From Bog-159 sp963707465 (GTDB taxonomy: Bacteria > Acidobacteriota > Terriglobia > Bryobacterales > Bryobacteraceae), in assembly GCA_963707465.1 (NCBI GenBank), contig CAVPQK010000023.1:62001-126000 (forward strand): a stretch of DNA of 64,000 nt, in the 5' to 3' direction. The notes below the pieces were generated by a model. It was given only the letters and a program-made list of their open reading frames with translations, was not told where the DNA came from and made no database searches. The position numbers and the translations under genes are program-made. Of the stretch, positions 33,420 to 42,311 are shown piece after piece. How positions within the stretch are numbered: the stretch's first letter is position 1; the number at the start of each line of letters is the position of its first letter.

Positions 33420-34540
33420 TCATGTTTGAGAAGTCCCGTATCGGCTCTCGAAAAGAGTGACGTAAGGGATGAGTTGCCGATCAGTGTCGGCAACGGTACC
33501 GTCCTTCACGAGGGAGAGGAACACGGTCGTCAACTGGCGACGCTCGCGGGCGTCTCTAGCGAGATGGAAGCAACTCGTAGCCAGCCGCACAAACAGGTGG
33601 ATCACGTAGACGGCTACGGACAAAGCAACACCAACCAACAGGGCACCACGTACGCCTTGACTCACGTCTTTGGCGGTAAGCAGGGGTGGGGGCCAATACA
33701 GCACTAAGCCGGTTGCAGCAGCCAGGACGGTGACCGCGCCTATCGACCACCAGACCCAGATTCGTCTACTTCTTGTGTACTCGTCCTCTAAGTCCTTCCA
33801 GTACTGGACTGGCCCCTCCAACTGGAGCTTATCCCTGTAGACCACTTCGAGTGCCTGGACCTTGCCAGCCCATTCCTGGAGTGCAGCGGCAAAGTCACCT
33901 GAAGACCTAGCTCGATCATCAATTGCGGCCTGGCGGCTCTCGGTAAACCACGCCGTAACACCTGCCTCTTGGGAATTCTTCCATTCCGTCATCTCTACCG
34001 TGATGGTTTGCTGAAACGCAATAAGGTCGTTACGAAAGCCTTCTAGCTGCGTCCGACTCTGTCGAAAGGAGTCCACCTCCGCGCCAAGGCCCGCGGCGGC
34101 CAGGTCAGGATGTCGGTAAAGCATCGCCCTGAATATGCCAAGTAGCTGCTGGGGGTCACGATGCGCATTCTGATCGATGCTGCCCTTGAGGTATTGATAT
34201 GCGCCATGTGCAGCCCCGCCTCCCAGAGATGCCAGGAAGTGCCCATCGGCGGTTTCGGAACATATCACCGAACTGTTATTCCTAAGCGACTGCGCAACAT
34301 TGAGAATACCGGCCCGCGCTTGAGCTGCCGCCTGTTGCCGCGCATTGCTGATGGCCTTGCTTCATTCAGATCTCGGATTTCCGCCTGGATTCCCAGGCCA
34401 TTCCAGAATTGGATCTCCCCGTTAACGAACGCTTCAACTTCTCCGAGCGTTTTCAGGTGGCGACGGCGGTTTTCCGGGAAGAGCGAAAACTTTATGTTCC
34501 CTTCCGCTACAAACGCATCTAGTTCTTCTTGGCTTGCCAT
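33420..34540 (-). pseudogene. DUF6161-type membrane protein gene, single frameshift
   Basis: Two reading frames make one protein: residues 1-~60 from ATG 34540 (MASQEELDAFVAEGNIKF, LGEVEAFVNGEIQFWNG) and the rest from the next frame down to 33420 (AISNARQQAAAQARAGILNV, ..., two membrane helices near WVWWSIGAVTVLAAATGLVLY and ALLVGVALSVAVYVIHLFV). The join is at about 34357: the minus strand reads GAAGCAAGGCC, and one more A (GCAAAGGCC, NEAKAISNAR) restores 373 codons. DUF6161 proteins are membrane proteins with an N-terminal domain and a paired helix hairpin. The long middle is helical and coiled-coil-like. Either a sequence error at a short A-run or a recent inactivation. Confidence 0.75.
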
Positions 34541-34726
34541 GAGCTGTCACGTCGCACCACAAGTCTAACTCAATGCGGCAAATACGGGTCCAGTCCATGC
34601 GGCGTGCGCTGCGGTTGCATTTGCTCGCGTGGCGCGGCGACACATTGATCCTCACCTTGGCGGCGCTGGGCCACGCCGGGAAGGTCGGACCAGTTTCGTT
34701 AAGCGGGGACTCCCGCCCGACGCACC
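34541..34726. other. short intergenic stretch
   Basis: 186 bases between the DUF6161 gene and the end of nrdJ. No gene, hairpin or promoter pair was recognised. Confidence 0.5.
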
Positions 34727-37578
34727 TCAACTACACCCGCTAGTGCCCCCGCAATTGCCGCACTTATAGCAGCTCCCATTCCGCGTCATGATCGACCCGC
34801 ACTCCGCGCACAGTGGCGCATCGGCGGTCATGGGCGCGAAGGGCAGCTCCTGCTGCGGGCTCGCGGCTCGGTGGGCCGCAGCGTTGACGTCTCGCCGGCT
34901 TCCGTCACCGCGTACTCCGGCCCCAGGAACCGCGCGCCCAGCCAGCGGAAAATGTAATCCATGATCGACTTGGCGTAGGGGATCTGCTGGTTGCCGGTCC
35001 ACCCGCTGGGCTCGAAGCGCACGTGCGCGAACTTGTCCACCAGGAACTTCAGCGGCACGCCATACTGCAGGTTGAAGCTGATGGCCGTGGCGAACGCGTC
35101 CATCAGGCCGGAAATCGTGGAGCCTTCCTTCGCCATGGTGATGAAGATCTCGCCCGGCGCGCCGTCGTCGTACATGCCCACCGTGATGTAGCCTTCATGG
35201 CCGCCGATCGAAAACTTGTGCGTGATGGCGCGCCGCTCGTCCGGCAGCTTGCGCCGCACCGGGCGGTAGACCACCTTCTCCACGATCTGCTGCGCGGGCG
35301 CGAGAGCGGCTGCCGCGGCGCTACTTGCGGCGGCTTTCTCGGCCTTGCCGCCCGTGCCCGAGCTGAGCGGCTGCACGCGCTTGGAATTGTCGCGATAGAT
35401 GGCCACCGCCTTCAGTCCCAGCTTCCAGCTCTCGATGTAGGCGTTCATCACCTCGTCCACCGTGGATTCCTCGGGCATGTTGATGGTCTTCGAGATCGCG
35501 CCGGAAATGAACGGCTGCACCGCCGCCATCATGCTCACGTGGCCCATGTAGTGGATCGAGCGCGATGCCGTTTGCGGCCGGAAGCTGCAATCGAAACGGC
35601 CAGGTGCTCGGGCTTCAGGTGCGGCGCGCCTTCGATGGTGCCGGTGGAATCGATGTGGCTGACAATCTGTTCCACCTGCTCCGGCGTATAGCCCAGCTTG
35701 ATCAGCGCCTGCGGCACGGTGTTGTTGACGATCTTGATCACGCCGCCGCCCACCAGTTTCTTGTACTTCACCAGCGCCAGGTCGGGCTCGATGCCGGTGG
35801 TGTCGCAATCCATCATGAAGCCGATGGTGCCGGTGGGCGCGATCACGGTCACCTGCGCGTTGCGATAGCCGTTGCGGCGGCCCGATTCGTAGGCCTGGTC
35901 CCAGCATTCCTTCGCGCCTTTATAAAGGTCCTGCGGAATCTGGCGGCCGTCCAAACGATGCGCCGCCTCGCGATGCATGCGGATCACTTCCAGGAACGGC
36001 TGCCGTATTGCGCGCGTAGCCGGGGAACGGGCCGGTCGATTCGGCGATGCGCGAGCTGGTCAGGTACGCCTGTCCGCACATGACGGCCGTAATGGCGCCG
36101 GCGTAGTCGCGGCCCTGGTCGCTATCGTAGGGAATGCCCAACGACATCAGCAGCGCGCCCAGGTTGGCGAAACCCAGCCCCAGCGGCCGGAAGTTGTGCG
36201 AATTGCCGGCGATCTTCTCGGTGGGATAGCTGGCGTTATCGACGATGATTTCCTGCGCCATGATCAACGTGTCGACGGCATGGCGGAAAGCTTCCACGTC
36301 GAACTGCCCGCCCGGTCCCACGAACTTCATCAGGTTCAGCGACGACAGGTTGCACGCCGAATCGTCCAGGAACATGTATTCCGAGCAGGGGTTCGAGGCG
36401 TTGATGCGCGCCGTATTCTTGCAGGGATGCCAGCGGTTCACGGTGGTGTCGAACTGCATGCCGGGGTCGCCGCACTGGTGCGTGGCTTCGGCGATCTGGC
36501 GCATCAGGTCGCGCGCTTTGAGGCGCTTCACGGGCTGGCCGCCGACCACGGATTTGGTCCACCAGTCGCCGTCGCCGGCGACGGCTTCCATGAATTCGTC
36601 GGTCGCGCGCACGGAATTGTTGGCGTTCTGGAAGAAGATGGAGCTGTAGGCTTCGCCATCGAGAGAGGAATCGTAGCCAGCCTCCACCAGGGTGTGGGCC
36701 TTCTTCTCCTCTTTGGCCTTGCACCAGACGAACGACTCGATATCGGGATGATCGCAATTCAGAATCACCATCTTGGCCGCGCGGCGCGTCTTGCCGCCGG
36801 ACTTGATCACGCCCGCAAACGCGTCGAAGCCCTTCATGAACGACAGCGGCCCGGAGGCGCGCCCGCCGCCCGAAAGGATGGCGTCCTCTTCGCGCAGCGA
36901 CGATAGATTGCTGCCCGTGCCGGAGCCCCACTTGAATAGCATGCCCTCGGTCTTGGCCAGATCCAGAATGGATTCGAGCGAATCCTTCACCGATACGATA
37001 AAGCAGGCGGAGCATTGCGGCCGCGTGGCGCCCGATTCCAGCTTGGCGATAGCGCCCGACTCCTGATCGTAGACCCAGCCGTAGCCGCGCGCTTCTTTCA
37101 CGCCCACGTTGAACCAGACGGGCGAGTTGAAGCAGGCTTTCTGCGTCAGCATCAGGTGCGCCAGTTCGTCGCGGAAGTTCTGGTTGTCCTGGTCGGTGGC
37201 GAAGTAGTGGTCCTTCCCGCCCCAGTCGGCGATGGTGTCGACCACGCGTTGCACCAGTTGCGCGACGCTGGTTTCGCGATCAGGCGACCCCAGCTTGCCA
37301 TGGAAGTATTTGCTGGCCACGATGTTGGTGGCCGTCTGCGACCAATCCACCGGAACCTCGATATCGCGCTGCTCGAAAATGACGGCGCCCTTATCGTTGC
37401 CGATGGAGGCGGTGCGGGTTTCCCATTGGACATCGTCGTAAGGTGTTTTTCCGGCCTCCTGGCGAGCCGTGAAGTAGCGGGGGAAGGCAACCCCCGGGCA
37501 GTTCACCTTGTGGTCCTTTGTTTTCACCATTTCCGGCGTATTCATCACGGCACTTAAATCTACGGTAAGTTGTCCCAT
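34727..37578 (-). pseudogene. nrdJ: B12-dependent (class II) ribonucleotide reductase, three frameshifts
   Basis: A class II reductase that makes deoxyribonucleotides with adenosylcobalamin. Frame 1 (37578 to ~36000) carries TRPQCSACFIVS and the radical-site motif NPCSE (Cys398, Glu400). Frame 2 (to ~35600) carries TVIAPTGTIGFMMDCDTTGIEPDLA. Frame 3 (to ~34880) carries SRSIHYMGHVSMMAA. Frame 4 carries the C-terminal zinc ribbon CAEC, CYKCGNC and GTSGCS tail. The first break needs one base removed near 36000; the second needs one T added near 35600 (GTTTCGAT to GTTTTCGAT, LAVFDCSF); the third needs one base added near 34880. Together these give 950 residues, the normal size. No other reductase is in the window, so a real loss would be surprising; sequence error is more likely. 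Confidence 0.85.
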
Positions 37579-37621
37579 GGGGTTGTCCCTCCTATATTGT
37601 CGCGCAATCGTAATGATGCCC

Positions 37622-37663
37622 CAACATATAGTATTTCGTCAAGGATTTTATCTATATACAGTG
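37622..37663 (-). promoter_or_regulatory. two candidate NrdR boxes upstream of nrdJ
   Basis: CAACATATAGTA (37622-37633) and CTATATACAGTG (37652-37663) each resemble the inner part of the NrdR consensus (CwAtATaTwGtg), with two and one mismatches. Their starts are 30 bases apart, about three helical turns, as is usual for NrdR tandem boxes. They lie 44-85 bases before the nrdJ ATG in a notably AT-rich stretch. AGGAGG at 37586-37591 is the ribosome binding site. No cobalamin riboswitch was recognised. Confidence 0.5.
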
Positions 37664-37736
37664 CTATAGGTTACGAACAACTAGATTTAGTGAGAATTTG
37701 GAGACTTTCGCCCACACGTGAAGCCGTCGAGGTCCA

Positions 37737-39368
37737 TTAGCGCGGTTGGGCACGTTGGGCGACTTCGCGGATGAGATCAAGTTTTTGCGAAACCTCGGGA
37801 GCGATCCGGCGGGCAGTTACGTAACTTGCGAGCAGATGGTAGTTCGTCTTGCGCATCAGGTTGGGTAGTCCGAGTCTGGTGAAGAACATGTCAAACAACC
37901 GGTCCAGGAAGTCGTCGCTGGCCTTCGTATCCCGCCACCAAACGTCATCGGGGTCGCGGAGGGCCAGAGGAGGGACGAGCTCGTGAATGCACTCGTCCAT
38001 GAGTTTTCCACGCGCAGCCGCTTGGCCGGGCGTAAACAGAGGCCCCGGCGACGTCTCCTCGGCCGAGGCCTCCGCCCAGTCGAGTAATGTCTCTGGCTGG
38101 CACAGATAGTTCTCGATCTCACGCCGCTCCCACATCGCCTCGGTAAGGGCTGCGGCGCCTTGCGGCGGGCGCTCCATGCTGTCGTTCAGTAGAAAACCAA
38201 CCAGATCCGGCTTCGCTTCCAATAACCCGTAGAAGTGGTCGCGCCCCCGGGGCGGCTGATTCTCGATATATCGGACAAACGGCGACTCCAGGTCATTTCG
38301 CGCCGCATGCTGCAACTTGGCGGCGAACGCCCGCAGAATTGCGAGATCCGTGGAGCCTTCCAGATAAAGTACCCAACCGCGTTGCTCTGCCTGGTAGTAG
38401 TCCTCGAACCCGATGTCTTTGAGCGCCTTCAGAAGCTGGTTGGGACGATCGTTCAACCGGTGCGGCTGACCCACGAACGCCACGACCACATCCCGCGCCG
38501 CAGCCTCGTTCAGGACCACTTCGGAGTGGCTCGCGATCACGACCTGGCTTTCCTGCTCGCGCGCCGCATCGCTGAGCACGTTGTAGATCTGGCGCTGGCG
38601 CAGGATTTCCAAGTGCGCATCCGGCTCGTCGAGGAGCAGCACCGACTTGGGGTTGACGGACAAATACGCAAGGAGCAGTAAAGTCTGGTGGACGCCACGG
38701 CCAGCCGACGATAAATCCAGCCGGGCACCCGACGGCTCGCGATACGTCAGGGTGATCCCGTTGGCATCACCGGAGGCTTCAGGATCATCCAGTTCAAGGC
38801 CAAACAACTGGCGAATTCGCACCACAATCGCCTGCCACTTCGATTCGTCATCGTCGAGAGCATATGCGACTCGAAGGCAGAGATTGCGCAGGACCTCGGC
38901 TGTGCGGCCTTGCCCGATCAGGAAGTCGATCTCGCCGGGTGTCTTCAGAAACTCGCGGTCCGCGAGGCCAGCCATCGGCGTGAGGAACGCCACGCGAGTC
39001 GCAAGCGCTTCCGGCGGGACCGTCGTGTTATTCAGCGGCCGGCAATAAAGGGATTCCTCGTTGGCGTATTCGAATCCAAGGCCGCATGTCCAGGGGCGGT
39101 CCGCCGTGACGCCTTCGACGGCAATCTCAATCGAGGCGTCCTGTACGCGCAAATCCTTCCACAGCAAATTGGCGTTGGGTATCGGTACGGCAAACAGGTC
39201 CTTGCGATTGATCGTGCCGCGCCGCAATCCCGCCTCCCAGAGCGCGATCGCCTGGAGCGCCGTGGTCTTTCCGGAGTTGTTCGGTCCGATGAAGACTACC
39301 GGGTTGCCCAGCTCAATCTCGGCTGTAGTGAAGCGTTTGAAGTTGCGGATCGTGAGTTTGGTCAGCAC
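37737..39368 (-). CDS. OLD-type AAA ATPase, possible nuclease
   Basis: 543 residues. The ABC-type ATPase has a Walker A (FIGPNNSGKTT, residues 27-35), a signature-like SSAGRGVHQTLLLLAYL, a Walker B LLLDEPDAHLE and a switch His in IASHSE. The C-terminal part begins with LYLEGSTDLAILRAFA, the OLD/Toprim entry Glu, but the following acidic pair is not clear (GFLLNDSMERP replaces the usual DxD), so nuclease activity is uncertain. OLD proteins act in phage defence or repair. It stands alone here, with no HNH (Septu) or helicase (Gabija) partner. It is divergent from the Phd gene, 66 bases apart. Confidence 0.75.
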   Translation of the reverse strand: MLTKLTIRNFKRFTTAEIELGNPVVFIGPNNSGKTTALQAIALWEAGLRRGTINRKDLFAVPIPNANLLWKDLRVQDASIEIAVEGVTADRPWTCGLGFEYANEESLYCRPLNNTTVPPEALATRVAFLTPMAGLADREFLKTPGEIDFLIGQGRTAEVLRNLCLRVAYALDDDESKWQAIVVRIRQLFGLELDDPEASGDANGITLTYREPSGARLDLSSAGRGVHQTLLLLAYLSVNPKSVLLLDEPDAHLEILRQRQIYNVLSDAAREQESQVVIASHSEVVLNEAAARDVVVAFVGQPHRLNDRPNQLLKALKDIGFEDYYQAEQRGWVLYLEGSTDLAILRAFAAKLQHAARNDLESPFVRYIENQPPRGRDHFYGLLEAKPDLVGFLLNDSMERPPQGAAALTEAMWERREIENYLCQPETLLDWAEASAEETSPGPLFTPGQAAARGKLMDECIHELVPPLALRDPDDVWWRDTKASDDFLDRLFDMFFTRLGLPNLMRKTNYHLLASYVTARRIAPEVSQKLDLIREVAQRAQPR

Positions 39369-39434
39369 GTCAGAGGCAGCTTAACATGCTGGGCGGCCCC
39401 TTCAGGCCCCCGGACCGTGTTAGCATCAAATTGA

Positions 39435-39752
39435 ATGCAAATTAAAGGTCGTACGCTCGACATCGGTAAAGATATTCGCTCCCTAAGCGATTTCAAACGG
39501 AACAGTCGGGAGTTCCTTGAACAGATGCGCGAAACTGGCAACCCGGTGGTGCTCACAATCAACGGCAAGGCGGAAGTGGTTGTCCAGGATGCCGCATCCT
39601 ACCAGAAACTGCTCGACTCCATCGACGAGATGGAGGCCCTCGAGGGGGTCAAGCGCGGCCTGGCCGACGTGGCAGCCGGGAGAGTGACACCCGTGGAGAA
39701 ACTCGAGAAAGATCTCCGAAAGAGGCATGCAATACCGCGTCGTTCTCGCTGA
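39435..39752 (+). CDS. Phd/YefM family antitoxin
   Basis: 105 residues. The YefM/Phd DNA-binding fold reads IRSLSDFKRNSREFLEQMRETG, then NPVVLTINGKAEVVVQDAASYQKLLD, and the C-terminal toxin-binding helix (DEMEALEGVKRGLADVAAGRV) follows. A TAGCAT element ends eight bases before the ATG, again with no ribosome binding site. The toxin frame that overlaps its end is broken (next entry). Confidence 0.85.
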   Translation: MQIKGRTLDIGKDIRSLSDFKRNSREFLEQMRETGNPVVLTINGKAEVVVQDAASYQKLLDSIDEMEALEGVKRGLADVAAGRVTPVEKLEKDLRKRHAIPRRSR

Positions 39753-39829
39753 TTCCGCGAAGGCCGACGCCGAAAGCCTCTAATGAATGGGTTACGGAAA
39801 GAGCGCCGTTGCTCGCTCGACCGTAGCCC
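39727..39829 (+). pseudogene. parE-like toxin relic
   Basis: ATG at 39727 opens MQYRVVLADSAKADAESL and then hits TAA (39781-39783). Removing one A of CTCTAATGAATGG gives SLYEWVTERAPLLARP, the normal continuation of a ParE/RelE-superfamily toxin. Even then a TAG follows at 39828, and the rest of the family core is missing. So the toxin is both frameshifted and truncated, while the antitoxin is intact. Confidence 0.7.
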
Positions 39830-39853
39830 CAACCGGTGTCCAACTGCAAACGT

Positions 39854-40534
39854 TCATCGCCGGCCAGACTGCGGCCGCTTGTGCCATGCGCATGCTAATA
39901 GCGCGGCGCCCGCAATCGCCGTGAGCAGCAATGTGGAGGGCTCAGGCACCGGCGCTCCCACAAGGCTGATCTGGTAGGTCACACCGCTCAACCCGTTACC
40001 GTCAGGATCAGAGAATCCGCGAAATCCGTCAAAAGCCGCCTCTGCGTCGGCTGCGGCCGGCACCATCCCGCCGAATGCCGCAGCCTCCGCAATTAAGGTG
40101 AGACCCACTGTCTCAGGGACGCCAAATACGAATGGCACCGAATTCCAAGGGCAGACAGGAAGAGAGGTCGTGATCACCTGGCATCCCCCCATCGTTGCCG
40201 ACGCAGCGCTATCGGATTCAAAGCCAAAGGAAAACGAAAGTGACATCCAGGGTTCGGCAAAGCCTTCTCCCGTTCCACCAAAGAACGTGAGTTCCAGGTC
40301 CTCGGTGAACGACACCGTCGCAAGACTATTACCGTTTGGGTCTGCGGACGCGTTGGCATCCACCACCAATCCATCAAAATTAACCGTCGCGGACGCCGAG
40401 TCATTTGGCCCCGCGCAGGAGGCCGAGTAGGGCCCGCCACCCGTAGGCGCGCTGCTGCACGAGACAGACAGGTCGATGGTGGCCGCGGAAAGCGGGATGA
40501 GCGACACGAGAAGTAAGCAAACTACAAGGCGCAT
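39854..40534 (-). CDS. PEP-CTERM sorted secreted protein
   Basis: 226 residues. A signal peptide (LVVCLLLVSLIPLSAA) and, at the C-terminus, the PEP-CTERM signal VPEPSTLLLTAIAGAALLACAW followed by HKR, which is recognised by exosortase and cleaved. The mature part is Ser/Ala/Gly-rich and strand-like, with DPNGN twice and Cys pairs (SVSCSS, SASCAGPND). It probably goes to the cell surface or matrix. The start is the ATG at 40534 because it opens the signal peptide. No exosortase gene is in the window. Confidence 0.88.
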   Translation of the reverse strand: MRLVVCLLLVSLIPLSAATIDLSVSCSSAPTGGGPYSASCAGPNDSASATVNFDGLVVDANASADPNGNSLATVSFTEDLELTFFGGTGEGFAEPWMSLSFSFGFESDSAASATMGGCQVITTSLPVCPWNSVPFVFGVPETVGLTLIAEAAAFGGMVPAAADAEAAFDGFRGFSDPDGNGLSGVTYQISLVGAPVPEPSTLLLTAIAGAALLACAWHKRPQSGRR

Positions 40535-40681
40535 AGTCCTCCTTGTTCGAGCTTCGGTCTGGACTCTATCCAGACGAGATATAGTATACAGCCAATCGGC
40601 CAATAAGGCTCTGTTATCGGCGGGCGCGCTTTTTGCCCAACCGGAACTCCGGAGGGTTCGATCGGGGATCCCCCGCGCGGA

Positions 40682-40721
40682 GCGGCCTGAGAGGCCGCCG
40701 CAGGCTGAGGGCCTGCCCCAC
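40682..40721. repeat. double-hairpin repeat at the serA end, copy f
   Basis: GCGGCCT-GAG-AGGCCGC (40682-40698), then GCAGGCT-GAG-GGCCTGC (40700-40716, one G-T pair), then CCCAC. The serA stop (TAA, 40724-40722) follows directly, so it is the first sequence of the serA 3' untranslated region. Confidence 0.8.
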
Positions 40722-42311
40722 TTAGCCGAACTCTACCGAACGCGCCAGCTTTACCGCCGGATTCTCCCGCAACTGCTGCAGCACGCGTTCCGGCACCACA
40801 TCGTCGGTCGAGACCACCGCTACGGCTTCCAGCGGCTCGCCCGGCGCGGTGGGGACCTCGCCGCGGCCCAGTGAAAAATTGGCGATGTTGATCTGGTTGC
40901 GTCCCAGCACCATGCCCACGTGCCCGATCACGCCGGGCACGTCCAGGTTCTTCATGTAGATCAGATGGCCGGAAAGCGGCGCTTCGCAATAGATGCCGTC
41001 CACCTGGATCAGCCGCGGCTTGCCCAGCAACACCGCGCCTTCCACTACCGTCACGCCGCAATCGGTTTCCAGTTCGAGACGGATCGAATCGGTGGGGCCA
41101 GAGCGGGCTTCGTGCCGTTCCGCCAGGTTCCAGCCGCGCTGCCCGGCGATCTGCATGGCGTTAATCAAATTCGCCCGCTCGGAAACCGACCGCTTCAGCA
41201 CGCCCGCCAGGCCGGCATTGCGCAACAAGTTGGTATTGTTTTCGCCGATGCGCCCGAAGTAAGCCAGCCGCACCGTCTTGATGTGCCCCGCGGCGATATA
41301 GGCCGCAAAACTCCCCAGCCGTTCGGCGACATTGATATACGGCCCCAGCGTGCGGTATTGCTCGGGCGAAAGCGCCGGCATGTTCACCGCGTTCAGCGCC
41401 ACGCCGTTCTTCAGATATTCGACCACCTGCTCGGCGATGCGCACGCCCACGATCTCCTGAGCTTCTTCGGTCGCACCGCCGATGTGCGGCGTCGCTATAA
41501 CCTTGTTGCCCGCGAACAGCGCGTAACCCGGCGGCGGCGGTTCCACCGCAAACACATCCAGCGCGGCCGACGCGACCTTGCCCGCGTCAATGGCCTGCCG
41601 CAGGGCTTCCTCGTCAACCAGTTCGCCGCGCGCGCAATTCACGATGCGCACGCCCGTCTTCATCTGCGCGAACGCATCGTGCGAAAGCATGCGGTCGGTC
41701 TCGGGCGTAAGCGCCACATGCAGCGTGATGTAATCGCTCCCGTTGTAGAGCGCCGCCAGATCCACCAGTTCCACGCCCAAATCCTTGGCAATCTGCGCCG
41801 TCACATAAGGATCGTACGCCCGCACGTGCATTTCGAAGGCCCGCGCGCGCTTCACCACTTCCCGGCCGATGCTGCCCAGTCCGACAATCCCCAGCGACTT
41901 GCCGCGCAGCTCGCTGCCCATGAACTTCTTCTTTTCCCACTTGCCGCCAGTAGTGGATTGGGTGGCCTCCGGAATGCGCCGCGCCATGGCCAGCATGAGC
42001 GCCAGGGTATGCTCCGCCACCGAAATGGCGTTGCCTCCGGGCGTGTTCATCACCAGGACGCCGGCCGCCGTGGCGGCTTCCAGATCGACATTGTCGACGC
42101 CCACGCCCGCGCGGCCGATCACCCGCAGACGCGGCGCTTTGTCGAGCACCGATTGGTTGACCTGCACGGCGCTGCGCACAATCAGCGCATCGGCTTCCGC
42201 CAGGTGACTCGCATATTCCTTGGGGCTGGATACGATCACGTTCCAGCCGGGCTGAGACTTCAGAAGGGCGACCGCAGCCTCCGCGAGCGGCTCCGCAACC
42301 AGAACCGTCAT
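40722..42311 (-). CDS. serA: D-3-phosphoglycerate dehydrogenase, long form
   Basis: 529 residues. It oxidises 3-phosphoglycerate to 3-phosphohydroxypyruvate, the first step of serine synthesis. Visible: the Rossmann motif GIVGLGSIGREV, the catalytic Arg in NCARGELVDE, the His in TPHIGGATEEAQE, then an allosteric substrate-binding insert (~residues 320-450) and a C-terminal ACT domain (LDVPGVIGHVGMVLGRNQINIANFSLGR), which usually binds serine. The ATG at 42311 overlaps the TGA of the upstream aminotransferase. A longer reading to 42767 lies inside that gene and is rejected. Confidence 0.95.
   Translation of the reverse strand: MTVLVAEPLAEAAVALLKSQPGWNVIVSSPKEYASHLAEADALIVRSAVQVNQSVLDKAPRLRVIGRAGVGVDNVDLEAATAAGVLVMNTPGGNAISVAEHTLALMLAMARRIPEATQSTTGGKWEKKKFMGSELRGKSLGIVGLGSIGREVVKRARAFEMHVRAYDPYVTAQIAKDLGVELVDLAALYNGSDYITLHVALTPETDRMLSHDAFAQMKTGVRIVNCARGELVDEEALRQAIDAGKVASAALDVFAVEPPPPGYALFAGNKVIATPHIGGATEEAQEIVGVRIAEQVVEYLKNGVALNAVNMPALSPEQYRTLGPYINVAERLGSFAAYIAAGHIKTVRLAYFGRIGENNTNLLRNAGLAGVLKRSVSERANLINAMQIAGQRGWNLAERHEARSGPTDSIRLELETDCGVTVVEGAVLLGKPRLIQVDGIYCEAPLSGHLIYMKNLDVPGVIGHVGMVLGRNQINIANFSLGRGEVPTAPGEPLEAVAVVSTDDVVPERVLQQLRENPAVKLARSVEFG

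Noticed and set aside
37579..37736. Cobalamin riboswitch before nrdJ
   Set aside because: The 158-base upstream region lacks the B12-box and is AT-rich with NrdR-like boxes; nothing folds like the riboswitch by eye.
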